Positions 18,151-26,785 of a stretch of DNA of 64,000 bases are shown piece after piece. Each line of letters begins with the position of its first letter. The first letter of the stretch is position 1. The translations under genes and the position numbers were made by a program. Origin of the DNA: Comamonas sp. (GTDB lineage: Bacteria; Pseudomonadota; Gammaproteobacteria; Burkholderiales; Burkholderiaceae_C); assembly GCF_009360615.1 (NCBI RefSeq), contig NZ_SPEY01000007.1, forward strand, positions 1-64,000. Direction: 5' to 3'. The notes under the pieces were generated by a model. The model was not told where the DNA came from. It did no database searches and saw only the letters and a program-made list of their open reading frames with translations.

Positions 18151-19419
18151 ATGGCTGTTTCGTCTTCTCGTCGTTTTGCAATGTTGTCTTTGCCGTGCCG
18201 GCCTGCAGTGCCCCTGATCGGGCTGTCCATCGTGGCGGCAGCGGCCATGTTGTCGGCCTGCTCGAAAAAGGATGCTGCGCCTGAGCCGGTACGTGCGGTC
18301 AAGCTGGTGACCGTGGGTGAGGGACAGATCGAATCTGCCCAGGAATATTCGGGCGATGTGCGGGCCCGTGTGGAGTCTCGTCTCGGCTTTCGCGTGGCGG
18401 GCAAGATCACCAGGCGTGAGGTGGAGCTGGGTCAGCGTGTGAAGGCCGGACAGGTGCTTGCGCGACTGGATGCGCGCGACTATCAGCTCGGTGCCGATGC
18501 CGCGCGAGCCCAGGTGGCCTCGGCCACCACGCAGCGCGATCTGGCGCAGGCCAATGCCCAGCGTTTTCGTGCCTTGCGTGCCCAGAACTTCATCAGTGCC
18601 GCAGAGATGGAGCGCTACGAGGCCAATCTGAAGGCGGCCCAGGCCTCCCTCGATCAGGCCCGAGCCCAGCTCTCGAGCCAGTCCAACCAGGAAAACTACA
18701 CCCAGTTGCTGGCCGATGCCGATGGCGTGGTCACCGCCGTGGAGGCCGAGCCCGGCCAGGTGGTTGCGGCCGGCACACCCGTGGTGCGGATCGCCCAGGA
18801 CGGCGCTCGCGATGCGGTGTTCAGCGTGCCGGAAGACCGGCGCAGCGCCTTCAGGCCGGGCCAGGGCGTGAAGGTGCGTCCCTGGTCGGACGAGTCGCGC
18901 GTGATCGACGCCCTGGTGCGCGAGGTGGCGGCCAGTGCGGACCCGGCCACGCGCACCTATGTGGTCAAGGCGTCACTGCAAGGTGCCGACCTGCCCGCAT
19001 TGGGTGCCACCGTGCGTGCCGTGCCAGAGGGCATGGGCGTGAGCCGCGACGCCGTCGGAAGTCAGGTCATCAAGCTGCCGACCACGGCCCTGCGCCAGGA
19101 GGGGGGGCGCGGCCAGGGCACGGCCGTCTGGCTGTACGACGCGGCCAGCAGCTCGGTGAAGCTGCAACCCGTGCAGATCGCCAGCGCCGACGGCAACGAG
19201 GCGGTGATTGCCTCGGGGCTGCAGCCCGGCATGCAAGTGGTGGCCACGGGCGTCCATGTGCTGACCCCAGGCCAGAAGGTGACGGTGTACCGCGATAAAT
19301 ATGCCCGGCCGCTGCAGGGCTCTGTATCCGTTCAGGCTCCAGCAATGGCGGATAAAGCGCAGAACGCTCCCGTGTCCGGAGCGTCTCAGTCTGCGGCAGC
19401 TGCGGAGGCTGGAAAATGA
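18151..19419 (+). CDS. RND efflux periplasmic adaptor (membrane fusion lipoprotein)
   Basis: A 422-residue membrane fusion protein. The N-terminal hydrophobic segment ends in the lipobox LSAC (about Cys33), so it is probably a lipoprotein. It then has a barrel-sandwich lipoyl domain (ESRLGFRVAGKITRREVELGQRVKAGQVLARLD), an alpha-helical hairpin rich in Ala/Gln (about 110-180) and beta-barrel domains. It bridges the inner-membrane pump to an outer-membrane channel. Its stop overlaps the start of the RND permease gene (ATGA at 19416-19419). No outer-membrane factor gene is adjacent. Confidence 0.92.
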   Translation: MAVSSSRRFAMLSLPCRPAVPLIGLSIVAAAAMLSACSKKDAAPEPVRAVKLVTVGEGQIESAQEYSGDVRARVESRLGFRVAGKITRREVELGQRVKAGQVLARLDARDYQLGADAARAQVASATTQRDLAQANAQRFRALRAQNFISAAEMERYEANLKAAQASLDQARAQLSSQSNQENYTQLLADADGVVTAVEAEPGQVVAAGTPVVRIAQDGARDAVFSVPEDRRSAFRPGQGVKVRPWSDESRVIDALVREVAASADPATRTYVVKASLQGADLPALGATVRAVPEGMGVSRDAVGSQVIKLPTTALRQEGGRGQGTAVWLYDAASSSVKLQPVQIASADGNEAVIASGLQPGMQVVATGVHVLTPGQKVTVYRDKYARPLQGSVSVQAPAMADKAQNAPVSGASQSAAAAEAGK

Positions 19420-22400
19420 GCGGCGCCGGACATAAAAAAGCCGGTGGTGCGCATTTCAATCTTTCCCGCTGGGCGCTCGACCATGTGGCGCTGACCCGGT
19501 ATTTCATCGTCGTCCTGATGTTGCTGGGCTTTGCGGCCTTTTTCCAGCTGGGGCAGGACGAGGATCCGCCATTCACCTTTCGTGCCATGGTCATTCGCAC
19601 CTACTGGCCCGGCGCGACGGCCGAGCAGGTGGCGCAGCAGGTGACGGACAAGATCGAGCGCACGCTGCAGGAAGTGCCCTATGCCGACAAGATCAGCAGC
19701 TACTCCAAGCCCGGCGAGTCGCAGGTCATCTTCCAGGTCAAGGACTACTCGCCCCCCAAGGAAGTGCCGCAGCTCTGGTACACGGTGCGCAAGAAGGTGG
19801 GCGATATGCGCTACACCCTGCCGCAGGGCGTGCAGGGGCCGTTCTTCAACGACGATTTTGGCGATGTCTATGGCGTGATCTATGCGCTGCAGGCCAAGGG
19901 CTTCAGCTACGCAGAGCTCAAGACCCTGGCCGACGATGTGCGTCAGCAGCTGCTGCAGGTGCCCGATGTGGCCAAGGTCGAGCAGTTCGGCGTGCAGGAC
20001 GAGAAGGTCTATGTGGAGCTGTCGCACAAGGCCACGCAGATGGGGCTGAATCTCAAGCAGGTGCTCGACCAGCTCAACCAGCAAAATGCCGTGGCATCGG
20101 CCGGTACCTTGCAGACGCCAGCCGAAACCATCGTGCTGCGGGTGCAGGGCCAGTTCAACGATCTGGAGCAGCTGCGTGCCATGCCCATCATCGGCCAGGG
20201 CGGGGCGCAGTTCAGGCTGGGCGATATCGCCGAGGTGTACCGCGGCTATGCCGACCCGGCGAATGTCATGGTGCGTTTTCAGGGGGAGCCTACAGTGGCC
20301 CTGGGGGTGTCCATGGTCAAGGGGGGCGACATCATTGCCCTGGGCAAGGCCTTGACCGAGACCACGGATCGCATCGCCAAAAGCCTGCCTGTGGGCGTGA
20401 CGCTGAGCAATATGCAGAACCAGCCCAAGGCCGTGGCCGACTCGGTCAACGAGTTTCTGCAAGTGCTGATCGAAGCCGTGGTGGTGGTGCTGGCTGTGAG
20501 CTTTCTGAGTCTGGGCCTGCACAAGCGCCCGGGACAGCAGCCGCTTTGGAAGCGCTGGTATATCGACCCGCGTCCTGGCCTGGTGGTGGGCATCACCATT
20601 CCGCTGGTGCTTGCCGCGACCTTCCTGGCCATGTGGTACTGGAATATCGGTCTGCACAAGGTGTCGCTGGGCTCGCTCATCATTGCGCTGGGCCTGCTGG
20701 TGGACGATGCCATCATTGCCGTGGAGATGATGGTGCGCAAGATGGAGGAAGGCTACGACAAGTACCGTGCCGCCACCTTTGCCTATGAAATCACCTCCAA
20801 GCCCATGCTGACCGGAACGCTGATCACGGCAGCGGGCTTTCTGCCCATCGGCATGGCCAAGTCCATGACGGGCGAGTACACCTTCGCCATCTTCGCGGTG
20901 ACGGTGATTGCACTGGTGCTCAGCTGGTTTGCCTCCGTCTACTTCGTGCCTTACCTGGGTCTGCTTCTGCTCAAGAAGCCGCCGCATGCGGCCAAGCTGC
21001 CGCCCGAGGTGGCGTCCGGAGAAGTGTCGGCCGAAGAGGCGGGAATCAACACCGATGCTGGCGAGCACGAGCTGTTCGACACCCCGTTCTACAACCGTTT
21101 TCGCCGCACGGTGAACTGGTGCGTGCAGCACCGCTGGCTGACGATCGGGGCGACTGTGCTGGTTTTCGTGCTGGGTCTGGCCGGCATGGGCAAGGTGCAG
21201 CAGCAGTTCTTCCCTGACTCCAGTCGCCCCGAAGTGCTGGTCGACATATGGTTTCCCGAGGGCACTTCCTTGCAGGCCAACAAGGACGTGACACTGCGTG
21301 TGGAAAAGCGCTTTCTGCAGCTCGACGGTGTGGAGTCCGTCAGTGAATGGATCGGCTCCGGAGCGCCACGCTTTTATTTGCCGCTGGACCAGGTTTTTCC
21401 GCAGAACAACGTCTCCCAGTTCATTCTGGTGGCCAAGGACCTGAAGGCCCGCGAGGAAATCCGCAAGCAGCTCCCTGCGCTGATGGCCGAGGAGTTCCCC
21501 GAGGTGCGGGCGCGCTCCAAGCTGTTGCCCAACGGGCCGCCCGTGCAATATCCGGTTCAGTTCCGAGTCATGGGCTCGGACCCTGCCAAGCTGCGCACTT
21601 ACGCCGATGAAGTCAAGGCGATTCTGCAGTCCAATGCCGACATGCGCGGCGTGAACGACAACTGGAACGAGTCCGTCAAGGTCATACGCCTTCAGGTCGA
21701 TCAGGACAAGGCGCGTGCCCTGGGGGTGACCAGCCAGTCGATCGCCGAAGCTACCGGCATGAACTTCAGCGGCACGACCGTGGGGCAGTTCCGTGAAGGT
21801 GACAAGCTGATCGATATCGTGATGCGTCCGCCCCAGCGGGATCGCGATGCCATCACCGATATCGCGGGGGTCTATGTCACCACGGCCAACGGGCAGTCCA
21901 TTCCGCTTACGCAGATTGCCAAGCCTGTCATGGTCTGGGAGCCTGGCGTGATGTGGCGTGAAAAGCGCAACTTCGCGATTACCGTTCAAGGCGATGTGCG
22001 TGAAGGTCTGCAGGGGGCCACGCTGACCAGCGCGCTGTTGCCGCAACTGCGCAAGATGGAGAGTGGCTGGCATGCGGCAGGTGATACCGGCTATCGCATC
22101 GAGGTGGCCGGTGCCGTGGAGGAAAGCTCCAAGGGCTCCGGCGCCATCGTGGCGGGCGTGCCGGTATTGCTGTTTCTGACCTTCACGTTGCTCATGCTGC
22201 AGCTGCGCAGCGTCAGTCGTTCGCTGCTGGTGTTCATCACCGGTCCCCTGGGCATCCCCGGTGTGGCGGCGGCCCTGCTGCTGCTGAATCGCCCCTTTGG
22301 CTTTGTGGCGCTGCTGGGGGTCGTGGCCTTGATGGGCATGATTCAGCGCAATTCGGTGATTCTGATCGATCAGATCGAAAGCGGGCGAGCCCGGGGGCTG

Positions 22401-22625
22401 CCGGCCTGGGACGCGATCGTGGAGGCCGCCGTGCATCGCCTGCGTCCTATCGTGCTGACAGCAGCGGCGGCCGTGCTGGCCATGATTCCGCTGTCGCGCA
22501 GCGTGTTCTGGGGGCCCATGGCCGTGGCCATCATGGGGGGGCTGATCGTGGCGACCGTGCTGACGCTGCTGGCGCTGCCCGCCATGTATGCTGCGGCATT
22601 CCGCATCCGAAAGGGCACGGCCTGA
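19416..22625 (+). CDS. RND-family efflux permease (HAE1/AcrB-like)
   Basis: A 1069-residue proton-driven efflux pump with the standard tandem layout: TM1 near 28-45, a large periplasmic loop, TM helices 2-6 (about 345-530), TM7 near 570-590, a second periplasmic loop, and TM8-12 (about 905-1065). The helix-4 proton-relay region is GSLIIALGLLVDDAIIAVEMM with its two Asp residues, conserved in AcrB-type pumps. It forms an efflux unit with the upstream adaptor. The substrate is unknown. It is followed after about 85 bp by the tRNA-Leu gene. Confidence 0.93.
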   Translation: MSGAGHKKAGGAHFNLSRWALDHVALTRYFIVVLMLLGFAAFFQLGQDEDPPFTFRAMVIRTYWPGATAEQVAQQVTDKIERTLQEVPYADKISSYSKPGESQVIFQVKDYSPPKEVPQLWYTVRKKVGDMRYTLPQGVQGPFFNDDFGDVYGVIYALQAKGFSYAELKTLADDVRQQLLQVPDVAKVEQFGVQDEKVYVELSHKATQMGLNLKQVLDQLNQQNAVASAGTLQTPAETIVLRVQGQFNDLEQLRAMPIIGQGGAQFRLGDIAEVYRGYADPANVMVRFQGEPTVALGVSMVKGGDIIALGKALTETTDRIAKSLPVGVTLSNMQNQPKAVADSVNEFLQVLIEAVVVVLAVSFLSLGLHKRPGQQPLWKRWYIDPRPGLVVGITIPLVLAATFLAMWYWNIGLHKVSLGSLIIALGLLVDDAIIAVEMMVRKMEEGYDKYRAATFAYEITSKPMLTGTLITAAGFLPIGMAKSMTGEYTFAIFAVTVIALVLSWFASVYFVPYLGLLLLKKPPHAAKLPPEVASGEVSAEEAGINTDAGEHELFDTPFYNRFRRTVNWCVQHRWLTIGATVLVFVLGLAGMGKVQQQFFPDSSRPEVLVDIWFPEGTSLQANKDVTLRVEKRFLQLDGVESVSEWIGSGAPRFYLPLDQVFPQNNVSQFILVAKDLKAREEIRKQLPALMAEEFPEVRARSKLLPNGPPVQYPVQFRVMGSDPAKLRTYADEVKAILQSNADMRGVNDNWNESVKVIRLQVDQDKARALGVTSQSIAEATGMNFSGTTVGQFREGDKLIDIVMRPPQRDRDAITDIAGVYVTTANGQSIPLTQIAKPVMVWEPGVMWREKRNFAITVQGDVREGLQGATLTSALLPQLRKMESGWHAAGDTGYRIEVAGAVEESSKGSGAIVAGVPVLLFLTFTLLMLQLRSVSRSLLVFITGPLGIPGVAAALLLLNRPFGFVALLGVVALMGMIQRNSVILIDQIESGRARGLPAWDAIVEAAVHRLRPIVLTAAAAVLAMIPLSRSVFWGPMAVAIMGGLIVATVLTLLALPAMYAAAFRIRKGTA

Positions 22626-22710
22626 GTCTGCATTGTGCGAAAAAGTGCCGGTTTTGCGGCTAGAATCTGCGCCTTGACCTCGGCAAGCGTATATTTGCGC
22701 ATTGCTGACC

Positions 22711-22797
22711 GCGCGGGTGGCGAAATTGGTAGACGCACCAGGTTTAGGTCCTGACGGTGGCAACACCGTGCCGGTTCGAGTCCGGCTCCGCGCACCA
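22711..22797 (+). tRNA. tRNA-Leu (anticodon UAG)
   Basis: A class II tRNA of 87 nt with encoded CCA. The acceptor stem GCGCGGG pairs with TCCGCGC, the T arm is GCCGG-TTCGAGT-CCGGC, and there is a long variable arm (ACGGTGGCAACACCGT). The anticodon loop TTTAGGT places UAG at 22745-22747, reading CUA and other CUN leucine codons. Confidence 0.97.
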
Positions 22798-22821
22798 GAT
22801 ACAGGCACTCTCTGCTGCCCA

Positions 22822-22856
22822 AGCCCGTAACCCCAAGCCGTTACGGGCTTTTTCTT
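22822..22856 (+). terminator. Rho-independent terminator after tRNA-Leu
   Basis: A perfect 11-bp stem (AAGCCCGTAAC / GTTACGGGCTT) with an 8-nt loop is followed directly by TTTTTCTTTTC. It ends the tRNA-Leu transcript. Confidence 0.88.
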
Positions 22857-22941
22857 TTCCCGGCCCCTGCTGTGCAGCTGCGGTGTCAGCTTTTAAGGCA
22901 AACCCCTGTAGGGCGATGGCGGAGCCTGCGCGGCGCCTCGT

Positions 22942-22947
22942 TATAAT
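22942..22947 (+). promoter_or_regulatory. Candidate -10 box of the tig promoter; gap 22798-23141
   Basis: The 344-bp gap between tRNA-Leu and tig holds the tRNA terminator and a perfect TATAAT at 22942, about 195 nt before the tig start. No convincing -35 hexamer is seen 16-18 bp upstream, so this is only a candidate. I see no gene in the rest of the gap. Confidence 0.3.
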
Positions 22948-23141
22948 GGTCGGCTTCGCCTGTTCCTGAATTGAACAAATGCCCGGCGCCAGACGCGGGT
23001 GCCAATGACCGGGGCAGGCTCTGGAAATTTGTGGTGCCGCATGTCCCAGGCGATCCCGGGCGTGCGCGCACTGTGACTTTGCGCAACACGGTGCGGGTTG
23101 TTAGTCAATCTGCACGGTCCTCATCCCTCTTAGGAAAAATC

Positions 23142-24452
23142 ATGGCCGTTAACGTTGAAACTCTTGAAAAGCTCGAGCGCAAGATCACGCTGAGCGTGCC
23201 CCTGTCGGCAATCCAGTCCGAAGTGGATGCCCGCCTGAAGAAGGTGGCGCGCACGGTGAAGATGGACGGCTTCCGTCCTGGCAAGGTGCCCATGAGCGTT
23301 GTGGCTCAGCGTTACGGCTACTCCGTGCAATACGAAGTGCTGAACGACAAGGTGGGCGAGGCTTTTGCCGCTGCTGTCAACGAAGCCGACCTACGCGTTG
23401 CCGGTCAGCCCAAGATCACCGAAAAGGAAGGTGCCCCCGAAGGCGAAGCGCAATTCGAGGCCGTGTTCGAAGTCATGCCCGAAGTCAAGATCGGCGATCT
23501 GACGGCTGCGGAGGTGGAAAAGCTGTCCACCAGCGTGGACGAAGCCGCCATCGACAAGACCGTGGACATTCTGCGCAAGCAGCGTCGCACCTTCACCGAG
23601 CGCGCAGCCGGTGAAGCTGCCGTGGACGGCGACCGCGTGACCGTGGACTTCGAAGGCAAGATCGACGGCGAGACTTTCTCGGGCGGCAAGGCAGAAGACT
23701 TCCAGTTCCTGGTCGGCGAAGGCCAGATGCTCAAGGAGTTCGAAGACGCGACCCGTGGCATGAAGGCCGGCGAGTCCAAGACTTTCCCCCTGGCTTTCCC
23801 CGCTGACTATCACGGCGCGGACGTGGCCGGCAAGACAGCCGATTTCCTGGTGACCGTCAAGAAGGTGGAAGCTCCCAACCTGCCCGAAGTGAACGAAGAG
23901 TTCGTGAAGACTCTGGGCGTGGAAGGCGGCTCCGTTGAAGCCCTGCGCGACGACATCAAGAAGAACCTGGAGCGTGAAGTGAAGTTCCGCGTTCAGGGCC
24001 GCAACAAGCAGGCGGTGATGGACGCTCTGGTGTCCGTGGCCGAGCTGGATCTGCCCAAGGCTTCCGTGCAGGCTGAAGTGGGCCGTCTCCTGGAAGGCGC
24101 GCGCGCCGAACTGGAACAGCGCGGCATCAAGGATGCAGCCAAGGCTGAAATCCCTGAAGACATCTTCCTGCCCCAGGCCGAGCGCCGCGTGCGTCTGGGC
24201 CTGGTGGTGGCCGAGCTGGTCAAGACCAACAACCTGCAGGCCACTGCCGAACAGATCAAGGCGCACGTGGAGGAGCTGGCCTCCAGCTACGAGAAGCCCG
24301 AAGACGTGGTGCGCTGGTACTTTGGCGACCGCAACCGTCTGGCCGAAGTGGAAGCCGTTGTGATCGAAAACAACGTGACCGAGTTCGTTCTGGGCAAGGC
24401 CAAGGTCACCGACAAGGCCGTTTCCTTCGACGAGCTGATGGGCCAGGCCTGA
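23142..24452 (+). CDS. tig: Trigger factor (ribosome-associated chaperone and peptidyl-prolyl isomerase)
   Basis: A 436-residue trigger factor. The N-terminal ribosome-binding domain contains the signature loop GFRPGKVP (43-50). The FKBP-type isomerase domain is central (about 160-245: [19 protein letters not shown]...[19 protein letters not shown]), and the C-terminal arm domain is helical. It docks at the ribosome exit tunnel and folds nascent chains. The start at 23142 has AGGA 6 nt upstream; an in-frame extension to 22971 is unconserved. It leads the classic tig-clpP-clpX-lon gene order. Confidence 0.97.
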   Translation: MAVNVETLEKLERKITLSVPLSAIQSEVDARLKKVARTVKMDGFRPGKVPMSVVAQRYGYSVQYEVLNDKVGEAFAAAVNEADLRVAGQPKITEKEGAPEGEAQFEAVFEVMPEVKIGDLTAAEVEKLSTSVDEAAIDKTVDILRKQRRTFTERAAGEAAVDGDRVTVDFEGKIDGETFSGGKAEDFQFLVGEGQMLKEFEDATRGMKAGESKTFPLAFPADYHGADVAGKTADFLVTVKKVEAPNLPEVNEEFVKTLGVEGGSVEALRDDIKKNLEREVKFRVQGRNKQAVMDALVSVAELDLPKASVQAEVGRLLEGARAELEQRGIKDAAKAEIPEDIFLPQAERRVRLGLVVAELVKTNNLQATAEQIKAHVEELASSYEKPEDVVRWYFGDRNRLAEVEAVVIENNVTEFVLGKAKVTDKAVSFDELMGQA

Positions 24453-24507
24453 GAGCCGGATCTTCTATCGGTGCTTGCCCTAGGTGAGTTCCGATAACTT
24501 GAATTGC

Positions 24508-24545
24508 GGGGCTTGTGCTTTTGCGCGCAAGCCCCATTTTCTTTT
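24508..24545 (+). terminator. Terminator hairpin after tig
   Basis: An 8-bp stem GGGGCTTG / CAAGCCCC (24508-24515 with 24528-24535) is followed by ATTTTCTTTTC. It probably ends or attenuates the tig transcript. It overlaps the candidate heat-shock promoter of clpP. Confidence 0.75.
24512..24539 (+). promoter_or_regulatory. Candidate sigma-32 promoter of clpP
   Basis: CTTGTGC, a 13-nt spacer and CCCCATTT match the heat-shock consensus CTTGAAA-N13-CCCCATNT at 4 of 7 and 8 of 8 positions. The predicted transcription start, near 24546, gives a leader of about 40 nt to the clpP ATG. Enterobacterial clpP is a known sigma-32 target. The -10 element is built from the descending arm of the tig terminator. 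Confidence 0.5.
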
Positions 24546-24585
24546 CAGAATGCGGCTACAGTAGGCGCATAGCACTGGAGAAAAC

Positions 24586-25194
24586 ATGAGCGCATTGGAT
24601 ACATTGGGTTTGGGCATGGTGCCCATGGTCATTGAACAGTCGGGTCGCGGTGAGCGCTCCTACGACATTTATTCGCGTCTGCTCAAGGAGCGCGTGATTT
24701 TCCTGGTGGGCGAGGTCAACGATCAGACTGCCAACCTGGTGGTCGCCCAGTTGTTGTTCCTGGAAAGCGAAAATCCTGACAAGGATATTTCCTTCTACAT
24801 CAACTCTCCCGGCGGCAGCGTGACGGCCGGCATGGCGATTTTCGACACCATGAACTTCATCAAGCCCGACGTCTCGACACTGTGCACCGGCATGGCAGCG
24901 AGCATGGGCGCTTTCCTGCTCTCGGCTGGAGCCAAGGGCAAGCGCTATGCGCTGCCCAATGCCCAGGTGATGATTCACCAGCCGCTGGGCGGTGCCCGTG
25001 GTCAGGCGACCGAAATTGAAATCCATGCCCGCGAAATCATCAAGACCCGCGAACGCCTGAACAAGATTCTGGCCGAGCGCACCGGCCAGCCCCTGGAAAA
25101 GATCCAGAACGACACCGAGCGTGACTATTTCCTTTCCGCCGACGAGGCTAAGGACTATGGCCTGGTTGACCAGGTCATCAGCAAGCGTTCGTGA
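24586..25194 (+). CDS. clpP: ATP-dependent Clp protease proteolytic subunit
   Basis: A 202-residue ClpP serine protease with the catalytic triad Ser106 (GMAASMGAF), His131 (MIHQPLGG) and Asp in NDTERDYF (about 176). The oxyanion Gly-rich strand [11 protein letters not shown] is present. It forms the tetradecameric chamber that degrades substrates fed by ClpX or ClpA. A GGAG sits 5 nt before the ATG. It is upstream of clpX with a 176-bp gap that contains a hairpin. Confidence 0.97.
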   Translation: MSALDTLGLGMVPMVIEQSGRGERSYDIYSRLLKERVIFLVGEVNDQTANLVVAQLLFLESENPDKDISFYINSPGGSVTAGMAIFDTMNFIKPDVSTLCTGMAASMGAFLLSAGAKGKRYALPNAQVMIHQPLGGARGQATEIEIHAREIIKTRERLNKILAERTGQPLEKIQNDTERDYFLSADEAKDYGLVDQVISKRS

Positions 25195-25286
25195 AATGCA
25201 TAGCACCCAGGCCCCTGTCTGATTGGGTTCGAGGGTGCAGGCAATGAAATTCCTGGGAGGTGCTGACCGGCTCCCGGGACCTGCTC

Positions 25287-25326
25287 GGCGGCGTTTGTCC
25301 CTGAAGGGCTGCGCCGCCTTGTCTTT
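25287..25326 (+). terminator. Candidate hairpin terminator/attenuator between clpP and clpX
   Basis: A stem GGCGGCG / CGCCGCC (25287-25293 with 25312-25318) is followed by TTGTCTTT. The T-run is interrupted, so termination may be partial, which would set the clpP to clpX ratio. Confidence 0.45.
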
Positions 25327-25370
25327 GGTTATCATTAATTTTCGTTTTTTCGTAACGAGGCACAGCCCCC

Positions 25371-26633
25371 ATGGCCGATAAAAAAGGCTCTTCCACCGAA
25401 AAGAATTTGTATTGCACCTTCTGCGGCAAAAGCCAGCACGAGGTCAAAAAGCTGATCGCCGGCCCGTCCGTGTTCATCTGCGACGAGTGCATCGACTTGT
25501 GCAATGAGATCATTCGCGACGAACAGCCTGCCGCCGATGCCAAGGAAGGCCGGGGCGATCTGCCTACGCCTGCCGAAATCAAGGCCAATCTCGACAACTA
25601 CGTGATTGGCCAGGAACAGGCCAAGCGCACGCTGGCCGTGGCGGTCTACAACCACTACAAGCGACTGAACCACAAGGACAAGGCCGGCAAGGACGATGTG
25701 GAGCTCAGCAAGAGCAACATCTTGCTGATCGGCCCCACGGGTTCGGGCAAGACCTTGCTGGCGCAGACGCTGGCGCGTCAGCTCAATGTGCCCTTCGTGA
25801 TGGCCGACGCCACCACCCTGACCGAAGCTGGCTATGTGGGCGAAGACGTCGAGAACATCATTCAGAAGCTGCTCCAAAGCTGCGAGTACGATGTCGAGCG
25901 CGCTCAGCGAGGCATTGTCTATATCGACGAAATCGACAAGATCTCCCGCAAGTCGGACAACCCCAGCATCACGCGTGATGTCTCAGGCGAGGGCGTGCAG
26001 CAGGCGCTGCTCAAGCTGATCGAAGGCACGATGGCCAGCATTCCGCCGCAGGGAGGGCGCAAGCACCCCAATCAGGACTTTCTGCAGATCGACACCACGA
26101 ATATCCTGTTCATCTGCAGCGGCGCGTTCGCGGGACTGGAGAAGGTCATTGAAAACCGCACCGAGGCTTCGGGTATCGGCTTTGGCGCGACCGTCAAGAG
26201 CAAGAAGCAGCGTTCCATCTCGGAGATGTTCCTCGAGATCGAGCCTGAAGATCTGATCAAGTTCGGCATCATTCCTGAACTGGTCGGCCGTATGCCTGTG
26301 GTGACGGCCCTGGCCGAACTCAGCGAAGAGGCGCTGGTGCAGATCCTGACCGAGCCCAAGAATGCACTGGTCAAGCAGTACAGCAAGCTGCTGGCCATGG
26401 AAGGCGTGGAGCTGGAAATCCGCCCGGCTGCGCTGAAGGCGATTGCTCGCAAGGCGCTGGCCCGAAAGACCGGTGCCCGTGGACTGCGCTCCATTGTCGA
26501 GCAGGCGCTGATCACCACCATGTTCGAATTGCCAACCGCAGAGAACGTGGAAAAAGTGGTGGTGGAAGAGGCCACCATCGAAGACGGCAAGGAGCCGCTG
26601 CTGGTTTACCGCGAAGCGGCCAAAAAGGCCTGA
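25371..26633 (+). CDS. clpX: ATP-dependent Clp protease ATP-binding subunit
   Basis: A 420-residue AAA+ unfoldase. The N-terminal zinc-binding domain uses Cys15, Cys18, Cys37 and Cys40. Walker A GPTGSGKT is at 121-128, the GYVGED pore loop near 154-159, and Walker [11 protein letters not shown] at 181-190. The sensor and C-terminal small domain end VYREAAKKA. It selects and unfolds substrates for ClpP. Length is normal. Confidence 0.97.
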   Translation: MADKKGSSTEKNLYCTFCGKSQHEVKKLIAGPSVFICDECIDLCNEIIRDEQPAADAKEGRGDLPTPAEIKANLDNYVIGQEQAKRTLAVAVYNHYKRLNHKDKAGKDDVELSKSNILLIGPTGSGKTLLAQTLARQLNVPFVMADATTLTEAGYVGEDVENIIQKLLQSCEYDVERAQRGIVYIDEIDKISRKSDNPSITRDVSGEGVQQALLKLIEGTMASIPPQGGRKHPNQDFLQIDTTNILFICSGAFAGLEKVIENRTEASGIGFGATVKSKKQRSISEMFLEIEPEDLIKFGIIPELVGRMPVVTALAELSEEALVQILTEPKNALVKQYSKLLAMEGVELEIRPAALKAIARKALARKTGARGLRSIVEQALITTMFELPTAENVEKVVVEEATIEDGKEPLLVYREAAKKA

Positions 26634-26698
26634 TACTGTGATTGCATGCAAGGTGCTTCTTCAAGGGGCGCCTTGCTGCTTGAGACGGAAAGGCAATG

Positions 26699-26733
26699 CC
26701 CCTGCGGTGGCAAAAACAATTTGCACGCAGGGG
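26699..26733 (+). other. Long hairpin in the clpX-lon gap
   Basis: CCCCTGCG (26699-26706) pairs with CGCAGGGG (26726-26733), and an inner GCAAA/TTTGC stem extends it. There is no T-run after it, so it may be a weak terminator, an RNA-stability element or part of the lon promoter region. CTTGAGA at 26679, 13 nt before CCCCTGCG, also resembles a sigma-32 promoter. Confidence 0.45.
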
Positions 26734-26761
26734 TTGAAATACACCGGTAGGCGGACCATCT
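26733..26761 (+). promoter_or_regulatory. Candidate sigma-32 promoter of lon
   Basis: GTTGAAA, a 14-nt spacer and GACCATCT resemble CTTGAAA-N13/14-CCCCATNT at 6 of 7 and 6 of 8 positions. It lies 24 bp before the lon ATG, so the mRNA leader would be short. lon is a heat-shock gene in other proteobacteria. Confidence 0.4.
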
Positions 26762-26785
26762 TCCGCTGATAAACCGAGGATACCT

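Noticed and set aside
19386-22808. 1140-codon open frame on the minus strand
   Set aside because: It is a shadow of the RND permease gene; the product is His/Gln/Leu-rich with no family features, and it even runs through the tRNA-Leu gene.
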